Source of the DNA: Straminergon stramineum
Taxonomy: Eukaryota; Streptophyta; Bryopsida; Hypnales; Calliergonaceae
Direction of reading: 5' to 3'
DNA length: 64,000 nt
NCBI GenBank assembly: GCA_963920665.1
Contig: OY987263.1
Coordinates: forward strand, 37,250,547-37,314,546
The translations under genes and the position numbers were made by a program. This document shows positions 35,340-48,989 of the stretch, in pieces (the stretch's first letter is position 1; each line of letters begins with the position of its first letter). The notes under the pieces were generated by a model that saw only the letters and a program-made list of their open reading frames with translations, searched no databases and had not been told where the DNA came from.

Positions 35340-37207
35340 CTATGGACACCAATCTTCATCTCCTTTCACCTCAACTCCACTACTCTCTCTGTTAGCTCTC
35401 CGTTCAAAATCTTCATTGTCCGAATCATCTTCCGTATCATCTGAATCAAGTATCGTGGTCTTCTTCAAGCCTTTCTTTAAAGTAGGTTTACTCCCTTCCT
35501 TCGAATTTAATTTCTTTTTTATTTACTTTCATAGAACCATGACGGGCTTTTTGAATAGGAACTTTTCTTTTGCTTCTATTGAAGGAAGCATTGACATCCT
35601 CATCAAGAGGGGTCTTTTTCTTCACCGGAGAGATAGCAAAAGGCTGCATATCTTTTTTAATTTCCCCCTTACTGGATTCTCGAACCACTGCTTTCGATTT
35701 GGAGTCGGCCTGTCCATGAACGGTTATCTCCACTTTGACTTTCTTTTGAAGTAGCGGAGTGCTGGTTGTTGCTTTGATGGGTTCTCCTACCATTCGTTTT
35801 TCTAAACGACGAGCATGCAACGTTACCAATAGTGGTTGATCACTATCCATATCAGTGAGGCATGTATGTGATGGCACTACTTTTTGTACATTACCGCCTG
35901 TAGAAATTTCTTTCGAAATGTTCATTAGACGTTTTCCATACCCAAAGCTTTGAAAACCCTCTAATCTTGTGATAGTTGGCTTCAACGCTATTGGTGGAAG
36001 AGTGCTAGATCTCTGTATCTTAGAAATTGACTTCATTGGCTCCTTTCCTTTATCATTGTCCACAATACTTGATTTTGTGAATGCCATCTTGGTTGAAGCA
36101 CTCTTCTTCTATACCTCAATATTTGATTCACCTTGTCGCCACTGTTTTGGCCCACATCTTTTGGGGACGTCCAACTCACTGACCTTGTGTCCTTTTCTAT
36201 CATTTTCTTCGACATTCTCTTCCACCATATCTAGTGCCACAGATCGAGATTTCGAAATTTGAACATCTTCATTTGTTCTGGCATTGCCAAAAGCATCCCC
36301 ATTCATTTCCACCTCCTCAACAATAACAACTCCCTTTTTCGATAGAACAGTTTCGCTACTCATGTATGCAGTTCCGTCGCAATATGCTGCTATTGAAGGT
36401 AGATTCTCCTCTACCCCTACTTCATCCTCATCTTCTAAAAAATCATACAAATCGTTCGCATTGCCTTCAACATTAGCATAGCGGTCATTACGATTATGAT
36501 ACGTATCATCCACCAAATTGGGAATGTCTTCCATAGCGTCTTCATCTTCTGACGGTGCTGCACAACACAAGTCATCCTCGCCATTTACTACTTTAAAGGC
36601 CCTTTCCAAATCCTCGTCATCATCCTCATTATCATCTTCGATTATCGGCCTATCCGAATCCTCTGACTCCACTGTCTCCATGTTATCGTCGTACCATTTC
36701 TTTTCATCTTTTTCTTTCGATGCATTTAGGACTTTGGAATTAGTATACACATACACCAAATCCGCTGCTCTCTCTGGCTTCAATCTGTTTCGCGATTTGT
36801 TGTGAACAAAAAAAATAGCTGCTCCAATTCCGTTCACATGAAGATGATGACACCAGTTGGGCCAATATCCTCTTTGCTAATGGAGCTATAAACTTGCCAC
36901 AAGCACCTTCAAAATCCCACCAAGCATGTGTCGACAACATTTGTTCTCCCGGATTCAACATATTGTGGAATGGAGGTTCCTTATGTCGAAAAGCCACGAA
37001 TTCTCGAACCACTGCTGCGTACTCATCCGGTTTACATATTTTCTCCAAAACACGCTTACATGTTGACATTGCATTTGCATCATTGGCTAGTTCTTTGTCA
37101 TGTAGAAGGTATAGATTCAAGAGAGCTGCGGCAGATTGGAGATCGTTAGCTACCATTTCCCTTCGCACATGAAAGGACTGTATCAATGGAATTGCCTTGC
37201 TCTCTTC
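35340..37207 (-). pseudogene. hAT transposase, C-terminal part with long charged tail (broken)
   Basis: The reading runs from the N gap leftwards. AAALLNLYLLHDKE, WWDFEGACGKFIAPLAKRIL and SSSCERNWSSY are the hAT C-terminal dimerisation region, followed by RNRLKPERAADLVYVYTN. The frame shifts at an A8 run (36808-36815), meets an in-frame TAG (36109-36111) and shifts again at a T6 run (35515-35520) before ending at 35340. After the catalytic region comes about 450 codons of disordered sequence, first strongly acidic, then Lys/Ser-rich. The N-terminal BED finger and catalytic core would lie in or beyond the gap. Confidence 0.8.
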
Positions 37208-37407
37208 NNNNNNNNNNNNNNNNNNNNNNNNNNNNNNNNNNNNNNNNNNNNNNNNNNNNNNNNNNNNNNNNNNNNNNNNNNNNNNNNNNNNNNNNNNNNN
37301 NNNNNNNNNNNNNNNNNNNNNNNNNNNNNNNNNNNNNNNNNNNNNNNNNNNNNNNNNNNNNNNNNNNNNNNNNNNNNNNNNNNNNNNNNNNNNNNNNNNN
37401 NNNNNNN
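37208..37407. other. Assembly gap (200 N)
   Basis: There are exactly 200 unknown bases. Sequence composition changes across it, from the transposase gene to AT-rich repeat DNA, so the true distance is probably larger and should include the 5' part of hAT remnant 1. Confidence 0.99.
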
Positions 37408-37479
37408 CAACATATGCAAGAAATCTAAGGTAATTGCTCACAAAGTCAATTTTAGTCCAATGTTCATAAAATTTTTAGA

Positions 37480-38275
37480 ACAAAAATTGTAAACTTGTAC
37501 CCCCTATAGTAGGAATATAAATATCTTTTTGAATGGGTGCCTGAATCAAAAGTTATATTGTTCAAAAAAATTTGGACAATTTGGATAGCTTTAGAGCACA
37601 CATTTGAAACTCCTCTTCTAATTCAAAAATTTGGCAAGTATGTAACTAATATGATGTAAAATGCAACTTGCAAAAATTTACACCCAATCATGTCATTGGG
37701 GGAGATTTGGGGAAATAAGGGACCGTTTCAGGTCTATTCCCCATATTGTTCCCGTAGTAGTGAGGGCATGGTTGATTGTTGTCACTCATCATAAATACTA
37801 AAAAAAATAAAAAAATAAAAAAATTTGGTCCTAAGATTGAAAAATTAAAATAAAAAAATAAAAAAATAAAAAAAATCTGACATGGCTGCCTCTCGACCAC
37901 ATCATCACATTGCAATGGTGTAGTTCACCAAGTTTTCCACTGCCAGGAACTCCTAGTCTTCTATTTGGGCCAGATCTCTTCTAGTTGTAGTGCAAAAATC
38001 TGAATCTATGAAGAATTAAAGTTTATTGACCTTAACATCTAAGTTAGATTGGAAAAAAGATTTTTTCCTAACTTCAAATTATAATCTTTCAATGTGTACA
38101 ATCAAAGTTTTAAAATTTTTCCCACATATTCATGTAGTAGTTTAGTACAAATTTGTATGGTTGAATTTCAAAATAAACTTTTTTTCCCATTTTTTCTCAT
38201 TGCCCTCAATAGTGGCATTTTTTTGACAATTTTTGTTTGAAATGTGCCTTAGTCCTTGAAAAGTAAGTCTTTGTT
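37480..38275 (-). mobile_element. Partial copy of the 28.2-kb TTAA-family element, reversed
   Basis: The right part (38080-38275) matches the first 190 or so bases of the 28207 element in reverse, ending in GTCCTTGAAAAGTAA where GGTCCTTTAGGGTTTAA would be expected. The core CATGGCTGCC...ACCACATCATC near 37880 corresponds to the core of the 28.2-kb copy. The left limit is unclear because of the gap. Confidence 0.5.
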
Positions 38276-39920
38276 TAGAGATCTATTCTTCACACTACCC
38301 AAAGTTGCCCCAAAAGTTCATGGTAGTATAAGTTTTGATTTAGGCACCCAATTGGGAAAAGAATTATATTTGCACTTTAGAAAACATGTTCACACCTAGT
38401 ATCAAAACTTGAAGAACATTCGTTAAAAAATGACTTCATACGCACCTACCCAAGATCACCTACATATGTTCAATAGTCATTAACTCCTTTAGAGAGTAAC
38501 ATAGAGATTCTCTAACAAAGCAAACAAACCAATTCTTGATATATAACTCTAGGCATCAAAGCCATATACTTCAACAAACAAACCTCTTCTATTTCTAGGC
38601 CCATAGCACTAATATGAAGTGACAATCAAATTTTTAAGGTCTAACTTCAATAAATCAACCTCTTCCTTTCTTGTACTCTATATCAATAATAGCAAGCATT
38701 AAACAAACATTTATGGTTTAATGAGATAACAATTCTAATAAATTTTTTGGTATAGTATCAAATTTCTATATTATACCTTTGGTAAGATAAGTGTATCCAT
38801 ATTATATACTATTGTTGTATATTTGATGTTCCTAACTTAATTATTTGTATATATAATAATAATTTTCTTAGTTAATTGATTTTGAGAATACTTAAAATAA
38901 ATCTTCACTTTAGATGATAGCACTACAATAATCATTCTTTTAATTTTCTAAGCAAAAATCACCTAAACATGAACCAAAGCAAACAAAGAGAGGTTTCTAA
39001 TGTCCAATTAGAAGCCTAACAAATTTTATTAATAAGTCTTTTTAACGAATTTGAGGGGCTGGCACTAATGCCATCCCCAGCTTATTAGGGGCCTTACGAA
39101 TATGACACCTGGAGAGGAAGGAATCTACGAAGTTTACATTTTCTATTTCTATATCTGAAGATGAGCAATATCTACAGAATACAATCAAGACTGAACTAGG
39201 GGTGCGATCTACTACATCCGATAAGATCTAGGAATTTGCGTTGATCCCGTTGTTCGTAGATTACAATTTTAAAGCGGGACTGTGAAAATCTACAATTCTA
39301 GTAAATAGATCTCTAAGATTTCCGTGAGGCTATGATATGGTTTAAGATATCTAGGTATATAGTAGAATTTGAGTTTCTGGAGAGGGAGGGAAGGGGGGGA
39401 AGGAGTTTGCCCCCGCGAGTTTTTACCTTCGGGAAGAACAGTCTTCGCCATAGCTGAAGTGTTTTCGCAGGTTTCGACGGATGTTTCCGATGATTCCGAA
39501 GGCTAAAATCCTTATTGAAGCGGTGCCAATGCTGAGCTCTTGAAGCGCTTCTGATTCATTCATTTTTCGCAATTTTTGGAGGTTTTCTTCGTGGGGAGCA
39601 AGCTAGTCTGTGCGTGGTTTTCTGACTATGGCAGGCTTGAAAATCTCGAGTATGAACGTGGTTTGTGCGCTTGCGGGGCTCGTTTGGGCTGGAATGGGAA
39701 GGTTAAAGGCTTGATTCATGAGGAGAAGGTTTGAGGTTTTCGACTTGCAGGGAGCAGAGGTTGAAGAAGAAGAAGACAGACGTTTGCAAGCGCCGCGCCG
39801 GCGAAGTGTCGAAGTGTCGAAGTGTTGAGAGGGATATTTTTTTTAATTCTCTGCTTTGCGAGAGAGAGAGATAGAAGAAGAAGAAGAAGAAGCTGTGACG
39901 GATTTATTAGTTCGACGGCA
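38276..39920. other. AT-rich DNA, then the leader of the EBS/SHL-like gene
   Basis: Up to about 39050 the sequence is AT-rich without genes. From 39050 the composition becomes genic. A purine-rich GAGAGAGA/GAAGAAGAAG tract at 39859-39891 is probably in the 5' UTR just before the start codon. No separate gene is seen. Confidence 0.45.
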
Positions 39921-42556
39921 ATGGCGAAGTCCAAAGGTGTCAAGAAAACTCTCGACTCGTATACTGTGAAAGGGACGCAGAAAGTCGTGAAAGGTGAGTA
40001 GTGCGGGAATTGATATACACTGCGCGACTGTTTCCGTGTTTTGAGCCTGATTGCATGCAAACAGACGTCGTTGGAATCACAGCTATTGCTTTGTCTGGTG
40101 AATGTGCGCATTATGATTTCTCTTTTCACAGTGCGTGATGTTCAAGGATTGTTGTTACCTATCGTTTTCTCATTGTTCGTTACTTTGAGCTGTTGGAGTA
40201 ATTTGAAATATAGCTCATCGGCAGAGAAATGCTGTACTTTTTACTGAGGAATGAGAGTAGTGCATTTCATGTCATGCATTAAAGGGTTTCCAACCAGTTT
40301 TCGATCGTTCGATCAGCCTGAGCTTGCACCTGAAGTAGTAACTGAGTATTAGATGGACTTTATGTATAATGCTAGTATCCTGTCCTCGAAATCATAGCCG
40401 GAGTATAGCTTTGACAAGCTAGGTGAAGAGTTGGTTTCCAGGTTTCGATAATCTCAGCACCGGTGGTTTTACTTCCTGAAACTTAGTGCGTTCTCCTAGT
40501 ATCTTCAGTGTACCCTCTGAAACTTGGAAAATATCAAGATATGAACTATCTGGACTGTGTTCTACAACAACGTAAGTCATGCCAAGAAAATGTTGAGGTA
40601 TTACGCGAATGCGTGGTGTGCAGTGCCTTCGTGCTTACGAATATGGGCAGTTATTGTTTCTTTAGGTCTACTTAGAACCTCAGTGGACTCGATTCTGGGT
40701 TAAACCCTGATCAGTTTGCTTTTGATAAAAGCCTTTCATTTGAAGGGTCAGGGCAGAGGGTCTCTTTACTCCTGAACAGTAGTGTCAACAATCTTTCACC
40801 CGTATGCCTTTCCTTTGGAAGATTATCTGCATTCAGTGAGCTCTGACTGCATTCTTCTCTCTGCACCCGATAATCATACTGGAATTTCTAAGTATATGCA
40901 TTTGCTACTAGCCTGTACATAATGTGTACTCTGCAGTTACGAAATATTTCGTGACTGTGAAGTGAAGACTTTCTCACAATGATAGTTTTCCACTGAAGAG
41001 AATGACCTTGGAGTGCTGTGAAATCATGTTTGATACAGCGGGAGATACCGTTCTGATGCGTCAGCAAGATCCGGATAAACCACCCTACGTCGCCAAGATA
41101 GAGAAAATCGAAGCCGATGCTAAAAATAACGCCAAAGTCCGAGTGCGATGGTATTATCGGCCAGAAGAGTCGATGGGAGGCAGGAGGCAGTTTCACGGTT
41201 CGAAGGAGCTTTTTCTCTCGGATCACTACGACATACAAAGCGCAGACACTATTGAGGGAAAATGCATCGTGCACACATTTAAAAATTATACAAAGCTGGA
41301 AAGTGTTGCTGCAGAGGATTATTTTTGCCGCTTCGAGTATAAAGCATCTACTGGCGGGTTCACTCCTGATCGAGTTGCTGTGTAAGCAATTAGTTTCTTC
41401 CATTTAATTAGCTCAGAGTTGGAAATTATGTTTGTCATGGTTCTGTTCATGATGTGGGTTATTTCTACCACCAAGGTCATGCTTTGCAACTCAGGTAACC
41501 CAAGTAAGCAGTTTAGACTGTGTGTTAGCAGCGAATATTGCTGTGAGGAATGTTCTGTTCAAAGGCAATTCTTCTTTGTAAACACGATAGATGGGTAAGT
41601 CCTGTGTTTTTTGATCCAAAAATACGTCTTTGTTGCGTGGTTATGTGTTTCTAATTGCGATGGGTGTTCTTTTGCTCCTGAATCCTGAGTGCAGTTACTG
41701 CAAATGCGAGATGCCATACAATCCTGACGACTTGATGGTGCAGTGTGAAATCTGCAAGGATTGGTAGGCTCTACATTTCCTCTCGCTTTGCAAGCGCAAT
41801 GAGTTGTTGAAGTTGTTGTACGCTGTTTCTTCTCTGCCAACGAGATGGGTGCTAGTTGCTAGCTGTGACTGACTTGGACATACATTTCAGATTGTTCTGC
41901 CAATGAAAGGCTGTACTTCTTAATTCGCGATGAAATAGGTAGTGTTCAATCTTGGGTTTGTACATGATTCAAATGCCCTGGAATTACAAGTTTCAGACTT
42001 CCAAAAATTTGTCTATTACTGCGTGTAGGTTCCACCCATCTTGCATGAGTTTTACACCAGATCAGGTGAAGAAAATGGAAAAGTTTATTTGCCCCGACTG
42101 CACTTCACAACCTGGAGAGAAGAAGGTGCGGCAGTCGTCTCCTAGAAGCTCACCTACTCCTGATCACGTCAAGGTACGCAATTTCTGCATTAGTTACTTT
42201 TGGTATTAATTGGAGGCATTTTGTGTTGCCAGGACTGCTTGCCTAGGTCGATCACTACGGTGTAGAGCGTTTACTTGGATTTTTACCATTCCTTTCTGTT
42301 GTGACACGTAATAAATGATTTTCCCACTTGAGCGGATGGAACGATTTGAAGAAAATTGAACAATGAGAAGGCTACATTGAAAATAGTTCTTTTAATGCCA
42401 CCTGACCACCTTTATGCTCATACTTAGGCATTCAAGCAGATATCTTGTTATGTTCTTTATCATTTGTTTTTGTGATATTTATCATTTCCAAACCCTCGTG
42501 ATATGACTCTTTTACAATTTGAGATGCAGCCTGATGCAAAGCGACGGAAGAGGTAA
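39921..42556 (+). CDS. SHL: BAH-PHD histone reader of the EBS/SHL type, 218 aa
   Basis: Five exons: 39921-39993, 41039-41381, 41695-41763, 42029-42173 and 42530-42556; all splice phases agree. The protein is the EARLY BOLTING IN SHORT DAYS / SHORT LIFE type, a chromatin reader in which the BAH domain recognises H3K27me3 and the PHD finger H3K4 methylation, controlling developmental switching. The BAH domain spans about 25-139 ([37 protein letters not shown]). The PHD finger is complete: C141, C143, C156, C159, H164, C167, C183, C186. The basic tail KRRKR is a likely nuclear signal. [18 protein letters not shown] is closer to Arabidopsis SHL, while some BAH segments are closer to EBS, so it may represent the undivided ancestral form; the symbol is tentative. 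Confidence 0.92.
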
Positions 42557-45500
42557 CACAATGAGCACGTACTTCAAGACTCTGGGGAGTTTGCACAATA
42601 TCTACACTCTTTTGTGTACAAGATATATTTCTGGGGGAGATGACGCAGCACTTAGGTTAGATTCTTGAAATTCGAAATGTGAAGACCAGCACTGTATGCA
42701 GAAGGCGATTGACATAGGAACTTTGAGGCTGGGGGCCATTTAATGCAGAACCTTGTAAGTCATATACTGTATAAGTGTTGCGGCAGGGCCCCCACTGCCC
42801 ATAACTGTTGGTTTTGGATTTTCCTCATGTCGTAGTAGATCAGATCAATCTTTAGCGCTTCTATTCCTTCACTCTGAGCGATTCCTCGTGTATGCCCCCA
42901 TGTCGTAGTAGATCAGATTGACAATCTGTTTTGGGTTGAAACTTCGATGTAGACGTATGTGGTGGAGGGTATGAAATGTTCCTTGACAGGTGAGGAGCAT
43001 TCTGTCAAACCACATGATGCAATGTAGCTCCAAAACTTGAATTTTCGTGCTTGGGTTCACACAATTGGATGGAGCACCTTCAGATTGGGTATGTGATAAT
43101 ATAGTTTGAGATACCAAGGAATCTATGCTGGTCACCAAAATCCTAGTGTTGTTCTTGTAAATTTTGAGGACCAAACAGTTTATTAATCTGGATCCTCAGT
43201 TTTGCTTTTAGGAGATCCTTCCATATTGTCTGACTGCAATGTAAGCTGAGACGAGTTCAATTTGGAGAGTGGTGCCCCCAGTATGGACTATCAGAAAACC
43301 TGCAGTAGCCAAATTATAGTAGAACTTCTAATTAGCAGTAGGGCCAACTGGTCTGACACATTACATTCGAGAGGTTATTACAATAGGGGAGGGTCATTTG
43401 CATTCATGGAGTTTGTATGGGGCCAAGGTTGGGATCAGCAAGCAATATTGTTCTAGAGAATGCTACTTATTAGAAGCTCTATTGTGTAGAGTAATGGTAG
43501 AACAAGGTCTTTTTGAATTATTGAAGAGTTTATTGATTTTCTTGATGTTTTATCTTTTGTAGAATAATCATGGTAATGCAAGGTGCATGAGTCTTGTACA
43601 AGCTTGATTCAAAGTGTGGTCAAGTTCAGATGTTTGGTGTGCTAATAAACAATATAATATGCAAAGTAAGCTTTGCATCTTGTACTTTTCATTGGATTTG
43701 AATTGTAGATTCACTTATATTACTAGTCCAACAAATAACGTCTTCCTTGAGCTCTTGGCTCAAAGCACTTAGATCTCATAAATGGTAAAGAATTTGACTT
43801 TTTGACTTTTGGTACATAGTATGCAAGAATATAAGTTGCTTATAGTTTTTCTCAAGAAAATCATAATTACAAAGTGACTATTTTGTACTTTTCATGCCCA
43901 AAGGCAAGATAATTTTCAAGAGTTATTTTCTAAAATTGAATGAGTATGACAAGCATTTTTTCTTTGTTGGAATTATATTTCATATATGCTAAGCACGTGA
44001 GTCAATCACTTAATGTAAATAAGGTATTTCAATCTACAAACAATGATTTCTAAATCAAATCTACTAAAATTGAAGTATAGTATATATGAATGAAATTTGT
44101 TTAGTTATATTTTTCACTAGTGAAATCATATAACGTAACATCAAGGCTCTACTTTTCTTTGTATTACTTGTAATGACTTGTTGGGGAATTTGGAATGTTG
44201 AACATTGAGATTTCAAAATTTTAAATTCTGGAATGGAAAATATGTGTAAATTGTAAACTATAAAGTTTGAAACTTGACATTTGTTGATTTTTTGTTTGAA
44301 ATTGATAGTCCATAAATTGAAAAACTGAAAAATTGAAAAATATATTTTATGAGAATTTAAAAATTTGTAGATTTATGTATTTTAGTCTTTAATTATTTCA
44401 GTTGTTGTATTGTGTTTTTTCAAATTTGAATTTTTATTAAAAAATGAAAAATATAAAATTTATAATATTTTTGAAAGAAAGATCTAACCAAATAAGTTAA
44501 ATTAGGGGTCATAGACCAAAATGCATTGTGAATAAAAAGAAACACAAAATATCAGGCATATAAGAGAATAACAAATCCTATATTGAAGCAATGCCATTGA
44601 CATGCATGATGGATCATGCAAGAATAGGCAATGACACCTATATAAATTGTGCAAGAATTGGAAGGATAGACAAATACAAAGTCCAAAAAATCATAGATTC
44701 AAAATTCTAGGGCCTCAAGAATGTCTTCTCACACTAGAATGCTAGAAAAGGACTTTGTCCTAAAAGTCATTATTATAATTATTACAAGGATAAAAAAAAT
44801 CCTTTGTAAATAGTGAAAGGCAAAATATTTTGTATTTGTCACACTCTTAACCATTGATTAATAAATAAATAAACCAAGAATCAACACTTGGATCAACTAC
44901 AATATATATTGAAGATACATCACCTTCATTGGACAATAATTTTATGAAACAATAAAAAAAATTCTAATTTCTATAATGGAGATTTGAATTTATTATGAAT
45001 TTTTTATAAAAAAAAGAAACAAAAATGATGTAAAATAAAGATTATCAAAAGAAATAGAAATTTTCTCTGCTAATACAAATATTTTAGTAGAAAACATCAA
45101 GTTAATAGTGTATTCCAAATTCCACATCATTCATTCTCTATTTCAATAAGCAATAGATCATCATTAGTGGTCCAAAATTGAAATGCCAATTGAATATTCC
45201 ATTCTTTTGCAATTTTTCAAATTTTTAGTTTTAGAATTTTCATCAAGATTTATTAAGCTTTGATTCATTAACTAAGATCAAGTTTAGTGATCAAATATTT
45301 TGATGGCTAAAATTAATTATGACCCAAAGCAAAAAAAACAAAAAGATTGCAATAGATAAATTTGATTTTGGTTTCTCTCCATGCTACTACTAGTGAACGA
45401 ATGACTAGCTTTCAAACTTTGGAGATTTTTCCATTTTCATATTCATACATTCTCCTATAATCAAACTCTAATTTTTTTTTAATGAGGATACTAATGACAA

Positions 45501-48198
45501 GTAAAATCTAACCCTCGTCAAGAGAAATTATTAGGGCTCTGTATCTATTTTGTGCTAGTAGTGACACAAATTGAAGATTGAAAATTTTGGAGCCATGTTT
45601 CTAGCTCAAGAGACCTTGGCAATGGAATTTTTACCCTCATATGGATGTAGGAACCTAGGAAGAGTGGTCTTCAAAATCAATTGCCTTCCTATGGAGAATA
45701 AGCATGCAATAGAACAATGAACTCAAAAAAAGTATGAAGTAAAAGCCACAATGGTCATGTAGGTGAGTTGATCATATGTGCCTATCAATTTCCATTGGAA
45801 GTGGGCATTGTTGAAGGTTAGATTTTGTGGTCTCAACAAAACTTTGCATCACTTACAATAGTTTCTTCACAATTCTAAATAAAAGCATTTGAAATTTAAT
45901 TATGATAAAAGTGATAATAAGATTCTTTCAACTTTCATCTCAATGCAAGCATCTTTGTAAATTTACTTTTCAAATTCACAAAATTTTTTATTTTATTGAG
46001 TGGATTTAGGTTTGTTCAAAAACCTTTGATTCATGCTATTTTGATTAAACCAATAACCTCTAAAGTCCCCAAGTGTCCCTTTAGGGTACAATTGAAGGTT
46101 CAATTTGGTTGGTATAATCTCAATTTTTGGCATAATTTTTTGAAATTTTTTCTTATTTAAGATAGAAAAATAGATTAGTGTTTTGGAAATATAATTTTTA
46201 TTTAAATGACCCCAGCCAAAATAATACTTTATGAAGCTCAAAATAGTCAAGCTTTGGCTGAAAAAAATCACAAAAATTTAGAATTGTTAAATTTTAAAAC
46301 TTTATTGCTTATATATTATATTTTTGTTTACATATGGCATGATTGATTGACTTCAATAATATTGCAATCACTCTTGGAAGTATGTTGACAACCTTGATGC
46401 CAATCCTCATAGTGTGACCCTTGTAGTGAATATTTTAAGCAATTTATAGGAAATCATGAATTGTTGCAATACATACTTTGACTTGCAATGCACAATATTG
46501 AAATTGGAGCATGCTTTTGCCATCCAATATGGTCAAGAACTAGAGGCAAGCATGGAAAAGGTTTGGTATGGGTAGGGGTTTATGCTCTCATGATTGTGAC
46601 TATGTGAGTGATTACCCAACCCCTAATAAATGAAATATTCTTACTCTTACCATTTGCAATAATACAATACAACACAATAAAATTTATTAATATAAAAAAA
46701 TGAATTTAGGGCTAAAATAATTCTTCAATTCTCAAAGGTAAAAATCATATATTTTTATTGAATTTTTACATCTTTATTGAATATATTACAATTGTGGTTG
46801 ATGTGGGTGAAGGGACATACAAATTTTGTGAAGCATTACTCTTGGTTGCACGTGTTTGGCTTCATTTTATGGCTTTCGTTGTGTAGCATCATGATTCCAT
46901 AGCCATGTTGTGGCTACATTTCATCATTTTATCCATTTGGCCTTATGACTCTATGGCCAAGTCATATCTAAGTGAGTGATTTTTCACACCTAATGCACCC
47001 TATTTTTGCCAATACAAAAATATATATCACCGAATGGATAAACCAAGTTCAATCTAAAGTTCATCACTAGAATAATGGAAATTTGTGTGCTTTTATCTCA
47101 AAAATTTACAAAACAATTTAGTTTGGATTTTTCTCTCGAGGATGTTCATATTATTTAATAAAAACAAAAACCTTTGTTTAGACCACTAACATAGTAGGGG
47201 TAAAAAACATAGCAATTTTAATTTCCCACTCCAATCTTCTAGTTTCAATTGTTGCAACTTATCATCATTGATGTAGTTGACAAACTGCCAAATTAGAATT
47301 CAATTAAAGTGTCTTAGAAGTAGTTGGACTAATGCATCTTGATTGTAGACTCTCTTGCATCCAATTGCAAGAATTGTGTGGTTATAGGTCTTTAGTTAGT
47401 GTACCTAGTCATAAACAACTATTTGAATTCCAAAGAAGATACGGAAGGAAAATGGGATGGATAAGATACAAATTATCTAGCAAGAGAGACCTTAAATCAA
47501 TTCAATTGCTACAAAGTCAAGTACCCTCACATTACTAAAAATTTTGAATGCTCAATTTGAGAGTTTCTTGAGAATGCTTTGGAAAATAATGATAAGATCT
47601 CATTGACAATAACTTATGTTTAAGAATTATGTAGCTAAAAATCTATGCATCCCATTGATGTGAAAGTATATGAAGTTTGACAGAGAAATATGCAACATTG
47701 AGTACATTAATGAGGTTTGTACTACTGAATACTTGTGACCAATGTACATTGTTTAATTTCAAACAAAATTTCTTATGTAGTACCTAAGACTAGCAAGAAT
47801 CCTTGTCCAATGGCCATCTACTACTCTAGGTCTTGCCATATTCCTTACACTTAATGTAGAAATGCAAATTGCAAGATTAAAGAGCAAATCTTTGGAATCT
47901 CTATAAAATGCTTAGAGCTGAGGGTATCTTTTGGACTCTCTTGCGCCTGTACATCCTTAAAAAAACCAAGATAGTTTGTTTAGATGTGCACAACATGTGT
48001 CTTCACTCAAGGACCAGTTGTCATTCTTTTCACAAACCAAAGCATATAAAAGAAAACAAGATGGAAGCACGTAGAAAAAGCCATTCAAACTAGTACTCCA
48101 ACCCTTTTTTTCAAAACGACCTATGTATCCTTTGGGTTTTAGAAAGAAAACACGGGTCTTTTTAAAAATAGAGGTAGTATCATCTCTCATTTAAAACC
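42557..48198. other. 3' flank of the EBS/SHL-like gene, then AT-rich DNA without genes
   Basis: Up to about 43.6 kb the composition is genic and should include the 3' UTR. After that it is AT-rich. A possible TTAA-family remnant (ACCTCTAAAGTCCCCAAG) lies near 46050. No supported coding region was found. Confidence 0.45.
42826..42918. repeat. Short direct repeat 3' of the EBS/SHL-like gene
   Basis: The 20-mer CATGTCGTAGTAGATCAGAT occurs at 42826-42845 and again at 42899-42918, 73 bases apart, in the presumed 3' flank of the gene. Confidence 0.8.
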
Positions 48199-48768
48199 TT
48201 AACCCCTAAAGGACCAAGGTGTGTTTTTTGGCAACATAACTTTTTTGGGTAGGTACGTGTGACTAGAGATTTCTATATTTTTGGCCCAAACTTTAATAGA
48301 AGGTGTGGACGAGGAATATCTTTCATGTGCACTAAATTTCAGGGCATTTGGAAATATGAGTCAAAAGTTATAGCCTAATATGTAGTTTGTTTCTCAACTC
48401 GGGCAGTCTGGGCAGATCTGAAAAAATCATTTTTTTCAAAAATAAAAATTTAAAATTGGTTTTCTAGATTTATATATGCATAGAAAGCTTTGAATCATTC
48501 CATTTTGATCAATGAGTCAAAAGTTATGAGATGTTTTAGTTTGCAGGCAAGTATGGATTCTCTACTCTAAAATAAACTTTGAAGACCGTTATTTAACTCA
48601 ATTTTCAATATTTTTTGAAAAAAATAAAATTATTAGATGTATATTGTTTATTACAACATTCCAACCATTGGGATTGGGATTTTTCAATTTCATTAGTAAA
48701 TTGTTAACAATTTAGTATTTTGAATCATTCTCTACATTTTTTTACTTACTATTTTTTTCCTATACGTT

Positions 48769-48789
48769 GCACAATTCATGGTTGTCATA
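48769..48789 (+). repeat. Left target duplication (GCACAATT) and left terminal inverted repeat of the giant hAT
   Basis: GCACAATT at 48769-48776 is followed by CATGGTTGTCATA. Inside this end lie CACCCGTCCGTCCG (48809-48822) and two CGCCCGTCCG copies (48825-48834, 48845-48854). Confidence 0.9.
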
Positions 48790-48989
48790 GTGGGCAGATG
48801 TCCGGTTCACCCGTCCGTCCGATTCGCCCGTCCGTTAGAGGTCTCGCCCGTCCGATACAATCAACACAAAGTTGACTTTATGAAAATAGAAAAATAAGCC
48901 ACGTGGATGCCACATGGATTTTGGAACATGCACGGCGCAGACGGGATCGTTAGGGCACGGACGGGATTTACATATGCTAAATTAATATG

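Larger units (their letters stand above)
34802..37207 (-). mobile_element. hAT transposon remnant 1 (3' end present, 5' part in assembly gap)
   Basis: The left terminus CAGGGTTGACAAAT at 34802 matches the termini of the 13.6-kb hAT element (CAGGGTTGTCATAT). The eight bases before it, GATCTTGT (34794-34801), are the presumed target duplication, but the other end is not visible. Just inside is a GC-rich array of CGGACGGGCG-type repeats (34890-34975), then the 3' end of a transposase gene on the minus strand. The element runs into the N gap at 37208. Confidence 0.75.

Noticed and set aside
37183..37492. Frames crossing the N gap
   Set aside because: They are artefacts of unknown bases; only the part right of the gap on the minus strand (transposase) has real content.
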